DNA of 64,000 bases from contig JAFEAY010000025.1 in NCBI GenBank assembly GCA_018266175.1, positions 221,003-285,002 on the forward strand, given 5' to 3'. How positions within the stretch are numbered: position 1 is the first letter of the stretch; every line of letters begins with the position of its first letter. The notes beneath the pieces were generated by a model. The model was not told the DNA's origin. It saw only the letters and a list, made by a program, of their open reading frames with translations, and did not search any database. This stretch comes from Candidatus Dependentiae bacterium (GTDB taxonomy: Bacteria; Babelota; Babeliae; Babelales; RVW-14). Position numbers and translations under genes: made by a program. Below, piece after piece: positions 19,320 to 28,900 of the stretch.

Positions 19320-20675
19320 TCACGATTCAATCAGCAGCATTATGGCATTCAGAAGATTTTTATTCTTTTTGCTCATAACCTGTGCAACAGCATACAAAGG
19401 TAATGATTTTATTTTTTGGTACTCAGAATAGTTGTTCGTTGAAATGCGTATGCCGTACTCCGTCGACATATGGCTTTCAAGGAATAATTGAAGACTTTTC
19501 AGGGTTTTGCCCGATCCACTTTTTACTTCAAGGGGGATAATTTCATTATTAAGTTGTATCAAATAATCAATCTCAGCTTCACTTCCACGCGATTCCCTAT
19601 GCCAGTAATAAATATTTTTTTTGGCATGAGGACTTTCATAAGCAAGCATTTCTTGACCTACCAATGCTTCTACAAGAGAACCTTTATTAACAAATTGTGC
19701 AAGCGGATCTAAAAACCATCCCGAAATGTCGAGGTCAAGAAGTGTTTGCGCAAGTGCAATATCAAGAAAAATAACCTTGTAATCTTGAGGGTCTGCTTGT
19801 GCTCCAAGAGGAATTCCTTGTCCTGATGAATGGAAAACTTTGTGCACAACTCCTGCTGCTACAAGAAGGTCAAGCGCTGGTGCAAGTTCTCGCTTTCGGT
19901 AATCACCTTCGACGGTTGTGTATTTAAATTTTCTCCCCAGTTGTACCGGTATATGTTTGAATACCGATTCAACATATTTGATTTGCAATCGTTTAGCATA
20001 TTTTTCAAAATCTTGACGATAGCTGTCTAGAATTGTCGCATGAACCTTTGCGCAGTTTAAAGGCTCTTTTGATGCCTGCCAACGAGCTACTACTTGTGGC
20101 ATGCCTCCAAGCGCAAGGTAATCGCCCACAAGCGCAAGAGCTTTGTCATGAACAACAGTACTCATTTCTTGTTCTGGATTATGATGAATAATTTCTTTAA
20201 GCAAAACCGTGTGGTTGAGTGCTGCTAGAAATTCTACAAACGAGAGCGGAAACATGTAGAGAGATTGTACTCTGCCAACAGGAATTCCAACTTGTTCAAT
20301 TGCAAAATCTAACAACGATCCTGCTGCAACAACGTGAAGCTCTGGCATTTTTTCATAGAAATATCGCAGAGCAGTAATTGCTCGTGGAACCACTTGTATT
20401 TCATCAATAAACAAAAGCGTTGAACCCGGAATAATATTTTTTTGAGTAATGACAGAAAGTTCAGCGATCATACGATCGGGGTCAAGATTTTTTTCAAAAA
20501 TGATACGCGCTTCAGGTGTTTCTTCTAGATTGATTTCAACAAATTTTGGGAATGATTCACCTAACTTGCGTACCGAAAATGTTTTGCCAACCTGGCGTGC
20601 ACCTCTGAGTAGGAGGGGCATTCGGTAAGGATCACTCTTCCAAGAATTCAAGTAATAATCGATCAGTCGCTTCAT
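19320..20675 (-). CDS. AAA-type ATPase with DUF4143 C-terminal domain
   Basis: 451 aa. Walker A GARQVGKT at 25-32 and Walker B LLFIDEIQ near 93-100, then AAGSLLDFAIE. The C-terminal half carries DUF4143-type features (KYAKRLQIKYVESVFKHIP, HRESRGSEAEIDYLI, IIPLEVKSGSGKTLKSL), the last being a PD-(D/E)XK nuclease-like strand pair with D and E-x-K. AAAGGTGTGAG precedes the ATG. This family is widespread in host-associated and ultrasmall bacteria and has no firm function. A 22-bp direct repeat lies 43-97 bases upstream. Confidence 0.88.
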   Translation of the reverse strand: MKRLIDYYLNSWKSDPYRMPLLLRGARQVGKTFSVRKLGESFPKFVEINLEETPEARIIFEKNLDPDRMIAELSVITQKNIIPGSTLLFIDEIQVVPRAITALRYFYEKMPELHVVAAGSLLDFAIEQVGIPVGRVQSLYMFPLSFVEFLAALNHTVLLKEIIHHNPEQEMSTVVHDKALALVGDYLALGGMPQVVARWQASKEPLNCAKVHATILDSYRQDFEKYAKRLQIKYVESVFKHIPVQLGRKFKYTTVEGDYRKRELAPALDLLVAAGVVHKVFHSSGQGIPLGAQADPQDYKVIFLDIALAQTLLDLDISGWFLDPLAQFVNKGSLVEALVGQEMLAYESPHAKKNIYYWHRESRGSEAEIDYLIQLNNEIIPLEVKSGSGKTLKSLQLFLESHMSTEYGIRISTNNYSEYQKIKSLPLYAVAQVMSKKNKNLLNAIMLLIES

Positions 20676-20997
20676 CTCACACCTTTCTGGTTAATAATCA
20701 GACTTATTTTGAATGAATTTTGGTCAAAAATCAAGGATATAGCGATAATTTTTTGGTCAAAAATCAAAGATAAGGGGTAGTCTTGTGTATAATGTGATTT
20801 ACATTGTACAATTTTTTTAGGTATGATTTTTTAGAAAGAATGTTTTTAAACTTGAGGATGATTAGATCATGTTAAAGTTGGTGTGTATGGAGAAAAATAT
20901 CAAGATCTCTATTTCCATTACCAACTTAAATTAATTAAAAGGACCGTTTCAACTGTTGGCGATAATGCACTTGATGGCCTTGTGAGAGGTTAAAAAC
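20676..20997. other. Intergenic region with direct repeats and a possible gene remnant
   Basis: 322 bases between the DUF4143 ATPase and the lasso exporter. It holds two direct repeats (20718-20739 and 20751-20772) near the ATPase start. At 20862-20993 there is an open frame without an ATG on the plus strand, ending KRTVSTVGDNALDGLVRG, which may be the decayed 3' end of a lost gene. Nothing else was recognised. Confidence 0.5.
20718..20772. repeat. Pair of 22-bp direct repeats upstream of the ATPase gene
   Basis: Copies at 20718-20739 and 20751-20772 share TTTTGGTCAAAAATCAA and differ at one of 22 positions. The period is 33 bases, close to three helical turns, as in operators bound cooperatively on one face of the DNA. 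They lie 43-97 bases upstream of the ATPase start. Confidence 0.75.
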
Positions 20998-22746
20998 TCA
21001 GCAAAAATTGATCATTTGCTCTTGCCAAAGTTTTTGATACAAACCACAACTACTGAGCAACTCGTCATGCGTTCCATGCTCGACAATCTCTCCTTGGTCA
21101 AGAACGAGAATCTCATCTGCGTGACTTACGGTCGATAATCGATGAGCGACAATAAGTGTTGTAACATCAAAAGAGAGAGCTAAGATATTTTTTTGAATTT
21201 CATGCTCGGTGTAACTATCAAGTGAAGAGGTAGCTTCATCAAAGACATTAATTAATGGTTTTTTCAGCAAAGCTCGAGCAATGCCAACACGTTGCTTTTC
21301 ACCTCCAGATAATTTGAGACCCCGCTCTCCTACGAGTGTGTCGTAACCGCTTGGCAATTTTTGTATAAGTTGATCGATTTGTGCTTGTTGTGCGGCTTGT
21401 TCAATTTCTTGCTGCGTTGCTGCTATATTGCCATACGCTATATTGTACCTAATCGTATTATTAAAGAGCACTACATCCTGTGGAACAATGGAGATTAAAT
21501 TTTTGATCGAATCTTGAGCAACATTTCGAATGTCTTGTCCATTTATAAGAATAGCTCCATCGTTCACGTCAAAAAGCCTAAAAAGCAATTTTATAATGGT
21601 CGACTTACCTGATCCAGAGGGGCCAACTAATGCAACTGTTTTACCTGGTGCAACCGTAAACGATATATTTTTTAGAATCGGCCGTTCTGCTGAGTAGCCA
21701 AATGAGACATTCTTAAAAATAATTTCAACTTCTTTTGGTGACAAAACTTTGGCATCAGGAGCATCTTTTATCTCTGGTTCTTCTTGCAGAAGATCATGAA
21801 TCTGTACAACATCTTGCAGCCCCTTGCGTACCTGTCCAAATGCATATACAACGTGTTGGAGTGGCATAATAAATTGCAAAAAATACCCATTAATTAAAAC
21901 AAACTCAGCAAGCGAACTACTACCATTTAATACTCGTTTTCCAGTTATAAACGTAACGATTACAAATGCTGAACCAATGATAAAAACCTGAGAGAGACTT
22001 AACCATGTTTCGATTACTTGCCGTAGGATACCCGCCTGTTTTTGCTCTTCAAATAATGCTTTGCATTGTTGATAGTCGGCGTGCTGGTTTGCAAAGTACT
22101 TGCTTGTTTCAATATTAATGAGGCTGTCAAGCATGGTAGCTCCAGCTTGTCCTCGCTTTTCATTATAGGTTGCTTGAGCCGTATTAATCTTACTCATCAT
22201 GAAATAGTTTATTACGACAAACAGTGCAAAAAGTATGAGTAGCCCTAAGCAATGCAGCAATCCATAATAGTAAAATAAGATCAGCATCGTGCAGGCAAAT
22301 TCAAAACAGACTGGCAACAAAAAAAATAGAAAGCTCCACATAACCGTTTCACAACCAGTCTGTGCACGATCAAGAGCGGTGAAAAGCGCTCCTGTTTTGC
22401 GGTCTAAATGAAAACGAAGCGATAATGCATGCAGATGTTCAAAAACTCGTAAACTAATCTGAGCAATAGTGCTTTCTGTAACATGCACCATGATAAGCGA
22501 TCGAATTTGTCCAAGTGCTTGTGTTGCAATCCAGAGCAATCCGTATCCTACAAGCAAAACAAGCGACAATAAAGAAACATCTGTTTTTGGAGTAGATAAC
22601 TGGCGAACTATTTCGCTTAAAACAAGCGGCAAGCTCATGGTTAATAGTGATCCTAAAATTGTTAAAAAAAATGATATGCCAGTTTTTATGATGAGCTTTT
22701 TGTCTTGTAAGATAAGTGAGAAAAAAGAGAAGAAAAGCGATGTCAT
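20998..22746 (-). CDS. ABC exporter (fused TMD-NBD), lasso-peptide transporter D
   Basis: 582 aa half-transporter. There are six N-terminal membrane segments to about residue 300, then an ATPase domain with Walker A GPSGSGKST, signature LSGGEKQR and Walker B LINVFDEATSS. The membrane domain (RFHLDRKTGALFTALDRA) resembles the Atm1/HMT type, so an automatic label could be iron-sulfur or metal exporter. Its position directly downstream of two lasso precursor genes and beside genes B and C makes export of the mature peptides, and thereby self-protection, the better call. A terminator-like hairpin between the precursors and this gene probably lowers its expression. Confidence 0.85.
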   Translation of the reverse strand: MTSLFFSFFSLILQDKKLIIKTGISFFLTILGSLLTMSLPLVLSEIVRQLSTPKTDVSLLSLVLLVGYGLLWIATQALGQIRSLIMVHVTESTIAQISLRVFEHLHALSLRFHLDRKTGALFTALDRAQTGCETVMWSFLFFLLPVCFEFACTMLILFYYYGLLHCLGLLILFALFVVINYFMMSKINTAQATYNEKRGQAGATMLDSLINIETSKYFANQHADYQQCKALFEEQKQAGILRQVIETWLSLSQVFIIGSAFVIVTFITGKRVLNGSSSLAEFVLINGYFLQFIMPLQHVVYAFGQVRKGLQDVVQIHDLLQEEPEIKDAPDAKVLSPKEVEIIFKNVSFGYSAERPILKNISFTVAPGKTVALVGPSGSGKSTIIKLLFRLFDVNDGAILINGQDIRNVAQDSIKNLISIVPQDVVLFNNTIRYNIAYGNIAATQQEIEQAAQQAQIDQLIQKLPSGYDTLVGERGLKLSGGEKQRVGIARALLKKPLINVFDEATSSLDSYTEHEIQKNILALSFDVTTLIVAHRLSTVSHADEILVLDQGEIVEHGTHDELLSSCGLYQKLWQEQMINFC

Positions 22747-22774
22747 ATGTGTAGCTCGTTTTTTGAAAGAGAAG

Positions 22775-22803
22775 AAAAAAGGTCCAGCAATTTGCTGGAC
22801 CTT
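22775..22803 (-). terminator. Intra-operon attenuating terminator between lasso precursors and exporter
   Basis: GGTCCAGCAA (22781-22790) and TTGCTGGACC (22792-22801) form the stem, extended by AA/TT on the outside. On the minus strand it is followed by TTTTTTCTTC. Reading in the gene direction it comes after the second precursor and before the exporter ATG, so most transcripts would end here and give more precursor than transporter. Confidence 0.75.
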
Positions 22804-22827
22804 AAACTATTTGTAGAACTATAAATT

Positions 22828-22944
22828 TCATTCTCGAACATTAAGAGTAGGGCGGTGATGTTCTGAAAATGTACGCGTCCTTATTCCCAGTGTTAGCTCA
22901 GAAACCATCCCCAATTCTTGAGTATTTTCTAATTTATTGCTCAT
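22828..22944 (-). CDS. Lasso-peptide precursor 2 (A2)
   Basis: 38 aa, read by hand. The leader is MSNKLENTQELGMVSELTL and the core GIRTRTFSEHHRPTLNVRE. The leader has Thr at position -2, the residue required for cleavage in known lasso precursors, and the core starts with Gly1 with Glu at position 9, fitting a Gly1-Glu9 isopeptide ring and a ten-residue tail. His10, His11 and Arg12 follow the ring. The calculated neutral monoisotopic mass after loss of one water is about 2287.2 Da. GAGAAAA precedes the ATG. The leader shares ELGM-x-SELTL with precursor 1, 23 bases upstream. Confidence 0.86.
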   Translation of the reverse strand: MSNKLENTQELGMVSELTLGIRTRTFSEHHRPTLNVRE

Positions 22945-22967
22945 GGATTTTTCTCGATTATTTTGTA

Positions 22968-23087
22968 TCAATCACGATCAGTTTTGCTCCATAAGAGCAT
23001 TCTTCCATGTTCTTGTGTAGTACCATTTTTATAGCCAAGTGTTAGTTCTGAAGCCATACCAAGTTCAACTATATGTTTATTTTCCAT
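22968..23087 (-). CDS. Lasso-peptide precursor 1 (A1)
   Basis: 39 aa, read by hand. Leader MENKHIVELGMASELTL (17 aa), then a 22-residue core that begins GYKNGTTQE and ends SKTDRD. Thr is at -2 and Gly at +1, and Glu is at core position 9, so a nine-residue macrolactam is predicted. The tail contains His10, Met13, Leu14, Leu15 and Trp16; bulky residues there could act as steric plugs. The calculated neutral mass of the cyclised core is about 2574.2 Da. AAGAAAGATC precedes the ATG, and an extended -10 promoter lies about 42 bases upstream. Confidence 0.87.
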   Translation of the reverse strand: MENKHIVELGMASELTLGYKNGTTQEHGRMLLWSKTDRD

Positions 23088-23128
23088 GATTGATCTTTCT
23101 TAAAATGATTAAAAAAATTTTCAGATGA

Positions 23129-23157
23129 GTTATATCATAAGCGATTTAATATTTCAA
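23129..23157 (-). promoter_or_regulatory. Extended -10 promoter of the lasso precursor operon
   Basis: On the minus strand: -35 TTGAAA (complement of 23152-23157), a 17-base spacer, and -10 TATAAC (complement of 23129-23134) preceded by TG one base upstream, an extended -10. The transcript would begin near 23122, leaving a leader of about 35 bases. Confidence 0.65.
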
Positions 23158-23236
23158 TATAAAAAAATAAGCTTTTTAAGGTAATTATTCTTAGTGATTT
23201 GTTTCATGATTATTTTTTATAAAAGTAAAAAAACGG

Positions 23237-23264
23237 TTGTTTTAAAGTAAAAAAAAAATATACT
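23237..23264 (+). promoter_or_regulatory. Possible promoter for the lasso B-C operon
   Basis: TTGTTT at 23237-23242, a 16-base A-rich spacer and TATACT at 23259-23264, reading away from the precursor promoter. The start point would be about 70 bases before the B gene. Confidence 0.45.
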
Positions 23265-23343
23265 GCTCGTTACTTAAAATTATAAGCATAAGCTCGTGTG
23301 TTAATGTATTTTTTGCTGTCTTGCTTACTCTCAAAAGAGTTGT

Positions 23344-24102
23344 ATGAAAAAAATTTTTTTTGAATTATCAAAATCAGTGTACGCAGCTCAAACTGATAGT
23401 GGAATTATTGTGCTTGATGCACAAAAAGATAAATATATCAGTATAGCGGGAACATCGGCAACTTTTCTTAAAACAGTGGTTGAGCAAGCAATTACCATCC
23501 AAGATAATTTTTTTTCTTGTGACGTGCATGCCGATCAGCAAGAATCATTCAATCAAGATATTCATTATTTTCTAGAAAAAAAAATCATTAAAAAACGAGA
23601 TACATCTTGCGCTGTGCGCTCTATTAAAAAAGCACTCGAGCCTGGCGGCCTTGCAGATTATCAATGGGATAGAAAAGAAAAATTTGTAGAATCAACTCAA
23701 GCTTCGTGGTTTCTTACATTTAAATTTTTGTATCTCGTTTTTCGCGTTGATTGTGCTTTACGTCGAAACGGGATTGTCGGTATTTTAAAAAAAATTGAAG
23801 TCTACAAAAAAAAGCATGCAATATATCAAGACTTGATGCTTCAGGATATACAAACACTCTCAAACGCACTTGATAGAGCGTGCAGTATCTATCCGAAAAA
23901 AATTTTCTGTCTTGCCTGGGCTTCGGCGTTTACGCTCATGGCGCTTAAAATGGGCTATAAATGCAATTTAGTAATTGGCGTTCAGTCACCACCTTTTTAT
24001 GCACATGCATGGGCGCAAGTTGGTGATTTAGTCATTAATGATGATTCAATCATAAAATCGCGTCTTGCAATTATCTTAGCAACCCCTTTTAGCAACGAAT
24101 AA
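23344..24102 (+). CDS. Lasso-peptide B protein: RRE domain fused to leader peptidase
   Basis: 252 aa. Residues about 1-90 form a PqqD-like RiPP recognition element (short strands, then FLKTVVEQAI and IHYFLEKKIIKKR), which binds the precursor leader. Residues about 130-245 match the transglutaminase-like leader peptidase of lasso systems: Cys189 in FCLAWASAFTLMALKMGYK, His221 in YAHAWAQVGD and Asp233/234 in NDDS give the Cys-His-Asp triad. The pattern CL-x-A, then LVIGV, then AHAW-x-x-V is characteristic. B is one fused protein here, not split as B1/B2. It ends 5 bases before the C gene. Confidence 0.9.
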   Translation: MKKIFFELSKSVYAAQTDSGIIVLDAQKDKYISIAGTSATFLKTVVEQAITIQDNFFSCDVHADQQESFNQDIHYFLEKKIIKKRDTSCAVRSIKKALEPGGLADYQWDRKEKFVESTQASWFLTFKFLYLVFRVDCALRRNGIVGILKKIEVYKKKHAIYQDLMLQDIQTLSNALDRACSIYPKKIFCLAWASAFTLMALKMGYKCNLVIGVQSPPFYAHAWAQVGDLVINDDSIIKSRLAIILATPFSNE

Positions 24103-24107
24103 TATGT

Positions 24108-25901
24108 ATGTCTTTTATTGCTGGTGCTTTTTTAAAAAAGAATAATAACTCTGTTATCGCAACAATCACTCAGGTAGCTCAAAAGCTGATTACACAAGAA
24201 TCGTCAATCATAGTTCATGAACCGCACTGTTTTGTTGTAGCCGGCAAGCGAGTTGGTGAGTCTGATGCTGAAAAAGTAACATCGGTTTCCAATCGAGCAT
24301 TGTTTGCGGGAAGACTATTTAGTAAAAATTTATATGCCCCGCATGAGCTTACCAAACGTGATATTGATGCTATTCAAGCATCACACGGTAAATTTTTAGC
24401 GCAACATTTTTGGGGCAGGTACATTGTTCTCACCATTGACCAAGAGGGTAAAACGATTTCCCTTTTTAAAGATCCACAAGGCTTGGCAACAGTGTTTATT
24501 ACTGAACAAGAAGATGCAATATACTTTGCATCTGAACTTCTTGCTTTGTATGATTTGCTTCCAAATAAACCAGAAATCGATTGGGAATACTTCGCCTCGT
24601 TTCTTGTTGGGTCACAACACCTAACAACTCGAACACCATTTAAAGGGATTATTGAATTGTTTGCCGGTTGTGGAGTTACTTTGTCTTTCCAAGGAATTGG
24701 AAAGCAAAGTGTTTTCTGGAATCCAACCGAGCTTACTCATGATCAACAAGCCGATGAAGCTTATGAAAATAATTTAATTCAAACATTTTCACGATGCGTT
24801 AAAGCATGGACACATAATGTTCCTAGCATTGTTGCTGAACTTTCTGGAGGTATTGATTCTTCATCGGTACTCATGATGCTTGAAGATGCTTTAGAATCTG
24901 ATCAAAAAGTTGTTGCATGCAATTTCTATCATCCTGCAGTTGCATCGTCTGATGAACGAGAGTATGCAAAAAAAGTTGCAATACATTGTAAGACTCAGCT
25001 TGAATTTTTGGATATGAATAATTATCTTCCGTTTGATCATGAAGTTACTGAGCAATTTGACAAACCAACATCATTGCTCCTCTTTCGATACACTGATTTT
25101 ATGCAGTTGTATCCAGGCTATGAAATTATGTCAGGACAAGGCGGAGATCATCTTTTTATGGCGCCATTTCCGGTTGAATCGATTACTGATTACTTCATGG
25201 TTAATGGTTTTAAAGGTATCACTAAAAAAATAAAAGAGACCTGTGCGTATTACCGCATGCCGCTTATGGAAGTGATACAAAAAAACATTAAAACGTATCT
25301 GAGATACAAACTTGGCAAAGGTGAACCGCAAGAAACAATTCCAACAACAAATTGGATGAAGTCGTCTCTTAAAGCTTGTATGCAACCAGCACTTTTTGAT
25401 TTACCATTCAAAGAAGATTTAAAAAAAATTCTACCAGCAAAGCAAGCGCACATAAGTGCAATCTATCAAGCGGTTGCTTTTATTGATCGGGGATATGTTC
25501 AAGCTTACACGCCAGCGATTAATCCCTTGCTGTCACAGCCATTGGTTGAGCTGGCATTATCGGTTCCAACATATGGATTGTATGGAGAAGATATAGATCG
25601 AGCACCCTTTCGGCGTGGGATGTATCGATTAAAAAAACATGACTATATCTGGCGAAAGTCAAAGGGAGAAACCAGTGGCATTTTTATGCTTGGCTTTCGT
25701 AAAAATTTTGAAAAGCTTTCACAGTTGGTGCTTCACGGACGTCTTGCGCAAGAAGGTTTAATTGATCCTGAACTTTTGCATACACATCTTCAAAAAATAA
25801 TGCATGGAAAGAACGATGATCTTTGGACCGTCATTAATCTGATATCGATAGAACTATGGTTCAAATCATGGAATCAAAAACTAAACGGAGCTGCATCATG
25901 A
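24108..25901 (+). CDS. Lasso-peptide C protein: asparagine-synthetase-like macrolactam synthetase
   Basis: 597 aa. The N-terminal third has the asparagine synthetase glutaminase-like fold (KDPQGLATVFI, YFASELLALYDL), but residue 2 is Ser, so the Cys nucleophile of true glutamine amidotransferases is missing. The synthetase part has the ATP-binding SGGIDSS at 246-252. In lasso systems this enzyme adenylates the ring Glu/Asp side chain and joins it to the core N-terminus. Alone it would be annotated as asparagine synthase; the B neighbour and the two precursors decide the role. The stop overlaps the next gene's ATG (ATGA). Confidence 0.9.
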   Translation: MSFIAGAFLKKNNNSVIATITQVAQKLITQESSIIVHEPHCFVVAGKRVGESDAEKVTSVSNRALFAGRLFSKNLYAPHELTKRDIDAIQASHGKFLAQHFWGRYIVLTIDQEGKTISLFKDPQGLATVFITEQEDAIYFASELLALYDLLPNKPEIDWEYFASFLVGSQHLTTRTPFKGIIELFAGCGVTLSFQGIGKQSVFWNPTELTHDQQADEAYENNLIQTFSRCVKAWTHNVPSIVAELSGGIDSSSVLMMLEDALESDQKVVACNFYHPAVASSDEREYAKKVAIHCKTQLEFLDMNNYLPFDHEVTEQFDKPTSLLLFRYTDFMQLYPGYEIMSGQGGDHLFMAPFPVESITDYFMVNGFKGITKKIKETCAYYRMPLMEVIQKNIKTYLRYKLGKGEPQETIPTTNWMKSSLKACMQPALFDLPFKEDLKKILPAKQAHISAIYQAVAFIDRGYVQAYTPAINPLLSQPLVELALSVPTYGLYGEDIDRAPFRRGMYRLKKHDYIWRKSKGETSGIFMLGFRKNFEKLSQLVLHGRLAQEGLIDPELLHTHLQKIMHGKNDDLWTVINLISIELWFKSWNQKLNGAAS

Positions 25902-28900
25902 TGAAATATCGATTCTTAAAAATTGTTATTATTTTTTTAGGGATCTTTTTTGCGCAAAAGAGTAGCATTCTTGGAATGGATGTTTTTTATGACGAACTCA
26001 AAAAAGAGAATCTAAAATCTCTTTCAGAAACGCCTCCTCTTATTCCAGACGCTGAGCGTAACGGACGAGCTTCTTTTGCTCGCGAAGAACTTAATGCTAA
26101 AATTTTTCTCTCTGAACAGCAGCGTCGAACACTCGCTTTTGATATTGCTTCAAAGTATGCTCAAAAAGATCCTCATGCAATACCAACAAATATTATTGAT
26201 ATTCAGTCATGGAAAGATTTAGAAATTGTTTGTGGTTCAGGATCTCATCCAGAATGCTCACTCGCATCAAGACTTGATTGTACGTCATCGGAGCTTGGTA
26301 AAGTTCTCTTGTATACGCAGCTTTTGCAGCCTTCAGATGATATTGTAACGATTGAGCAGAAGCAAAAAATTATTGCGACGCTTCTTGAAAATCAAGAAGT
26401 CTTTGAAGAATTAGATAGTTTGCTTGCTGAATTTTTTAAAGACCAGCGTTATGAAAATAACATGATATCTTTTTGGTCTGGAAATGACCTTTTTGAATCG
26501 TATATTCAGTATCCTGAATTTTCAACCGAGCGATTTCAAGCAATAGCTCAATGGTTACAAACAAATGAAATAAATACTCAAATTCAAGAAGGCGGCGACA
26601 TTATTTCATATTCGATTGTTAATCGAGTGAGCGGTGTTATTAGAAGCGGTGCTGAGGTTGCTTTGGGTAATTTAAGAACTCATCCGCTAGTAAAAGATTT
26701 TTGGACTGTTTTCCCGAGTATAAAAGAAACGTTAGTGAACGCTATTCAAAGTGTTCGAGGAGAAAACTGGGCTAACGCTTCGCGGGTTGCAATTACCGAA
26801 GTAATTACAGCGGTTTTTTCTCGTGGAGAAAATAATCGAATGGCGCCCATCATTGCTCCTATGGCATGGTATGCTGCTGGCAAAATGGTTGATATGTCGA
26901 TAATGATTATAGACTCACTCATGAATAATAATATGAGCGAGGGAATTAAAGCTGTTGCTGAACTTAATTCTTGTATGTATAAACGGCTTTTACTTATTGC
27001 TGCATACATTAAATTTATGCAAAAAGTTGGGCTGTGTCTTGATAAAGTGCCAAGAATCAAAGAACTTTTGCCATCGCTTAACGCTCTAACGCTTAATAGT
27101 AACCCTTGTTCATTGTTTTCTTATTTTGCACAAGAATTTCGAGGTCCTGCAACATTTGAACAGTTCATTAACAAGCTGTATGCAATTGGTGACGACGAAA
27201 ACTCATGGCAGAGTAATTACATTGGACGTGTTATTGCAACATACCGAGCTGTTGAGCTGAACAAAGAAAATCTTCTTCCTTCAATAATGGCACTTGCTCA
27301 GCTTGATATGTTCCTTTCGCTTGTGCGATTTTTTAAGAAAAATCAAGAAAATGGCAATCCAATGTGCTATCCATCTTTTGTTCAAGACCATAATTGCAAG
27401 CATCCTGCATTAGTTTTGAAAGACTTTTGGAGTCCTATTATTGCCCATAATCCTGTTCCAAATTCATTGACTCTTGGAGCTGACGGAAAAGAACGCAATG
27501 CATTAATAACAGGACCAAACATGGGTGGAAAGTCGACGACAATGCGCGAGATTATTTTTGTAGTTCTTTTGGGACAATCAGTTGGCATAGTTCCTGCCAA
27601 GCAGGCATGTTTTACTCCTTTTTCTACTATACGAGCGTATCTGAATATTACTGATGATGCAGGAGATGGCATTTCTTTATTTAAAGCAAGCGCTCATCGA
27701 GCATCAGTACTCATTAACGATGCTCAAGAAGAATCTAAATATTCATTGATTACATTTGATGAACTTTTTAATGGTACCAATCCGCGTGGAGGAGAAGCAC
27801 TTGCCTATGCTACACTCAAAAAATTAGGAAGTTCTCTAGATTTTGAGCGTACTATCTCTATTGCCTCAACGCACTATTCTTGTCTACAAGAGCTAGCTCA
27901 AGATCAAGCTGTTAAATTTGAATTCTATAAAATGGCCGATTCACATGATAAAAAAAATCGTTTTAAATTATTACCTGGATGTTATACAACATTTAATGGT
28001 TTTGATATTGCACAAGAATCGGGATTACCAGAATCTATTCTTGCAAATGCTCGACAATACTATGATCAAAAATTTGTGAAGAATTCAGAACTTGAAATGT
28101 TGCTTAAGCTGCTTGCTTACGATATATCTCTTTTGAAAGGGTTTATTATCCCCAATGAAATTCAAAAGTTTGTAGCGCTTATTTTTGTTGCACCGTACAA
28201 TGAGCGTTTCTTTACCCTTGCCAAAGAAAAAAATCTCAACCTTACAACGCTTTTGAGTGAAATCGAAGATCGGGGGCATTTTATACTTCGATATGCTGCT
28301 GAATTGAACATTAAAAATAAGCAATTGCTAGCTCAGCTTGTTTCTTTTGGGGCTCAAGATCCAGATGAATGTTTTCCTGAATATTTTACGGATAATCAAG
28401 TACAATGCATTAATTTGATAGATGATGAAGATTTAGTTCCATCTGATAATAACAATACGGGTGATGACGAAGATGAAGTCGAAAAGTTAAGAGAAAATTT
28501 TAACAATTTCAGCATCAATTCAATGCGTTCTCAAAAATCTAAAAAATCAAAGTTTTTTAAACTTGCGTATACAATCAGAGGAAACCGAGCTTATAAAGAT
28601 TATACCGATGATGAATGCTCATTTGGTCCTGAAGTACCTTCGATAACTCAGGTAACGATAGCAAGTGATACTATTGTGGTGAGAAGCAAAGATAAAATAG
28701 AGCGACAATTTAAAAAGAGTAATGGATGCTTTTTGGGTACGTTTGAAAAGTGTGAAAATACCGATGCATCAAAATATCAAAAAAGAAAAAAACAAAAAAA
28801 GCTTGAAGTTAGCAGCGATCGTTTTTTAGTTAAAATTAAAGACGATGATTTGTACATCGTTGCTGTATACAACAAAAAATTAGAGCATCTTTTTGATCTT

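Noticed and set aside
20998-22746. Atm1/heavy-metal type exporter function
   Set aside because: The membrane domain resembles Atm1, but the operon position after two lasso precursors and beside B and C makes peptide export more likely. Kept only as an alternative label.
24108-25901. True glutamine-dependent asparagine synthetase
   Set aside because: Residue 2 is Ser, so the glutaminase Cys is missing, and the neighbours are lasso genes.
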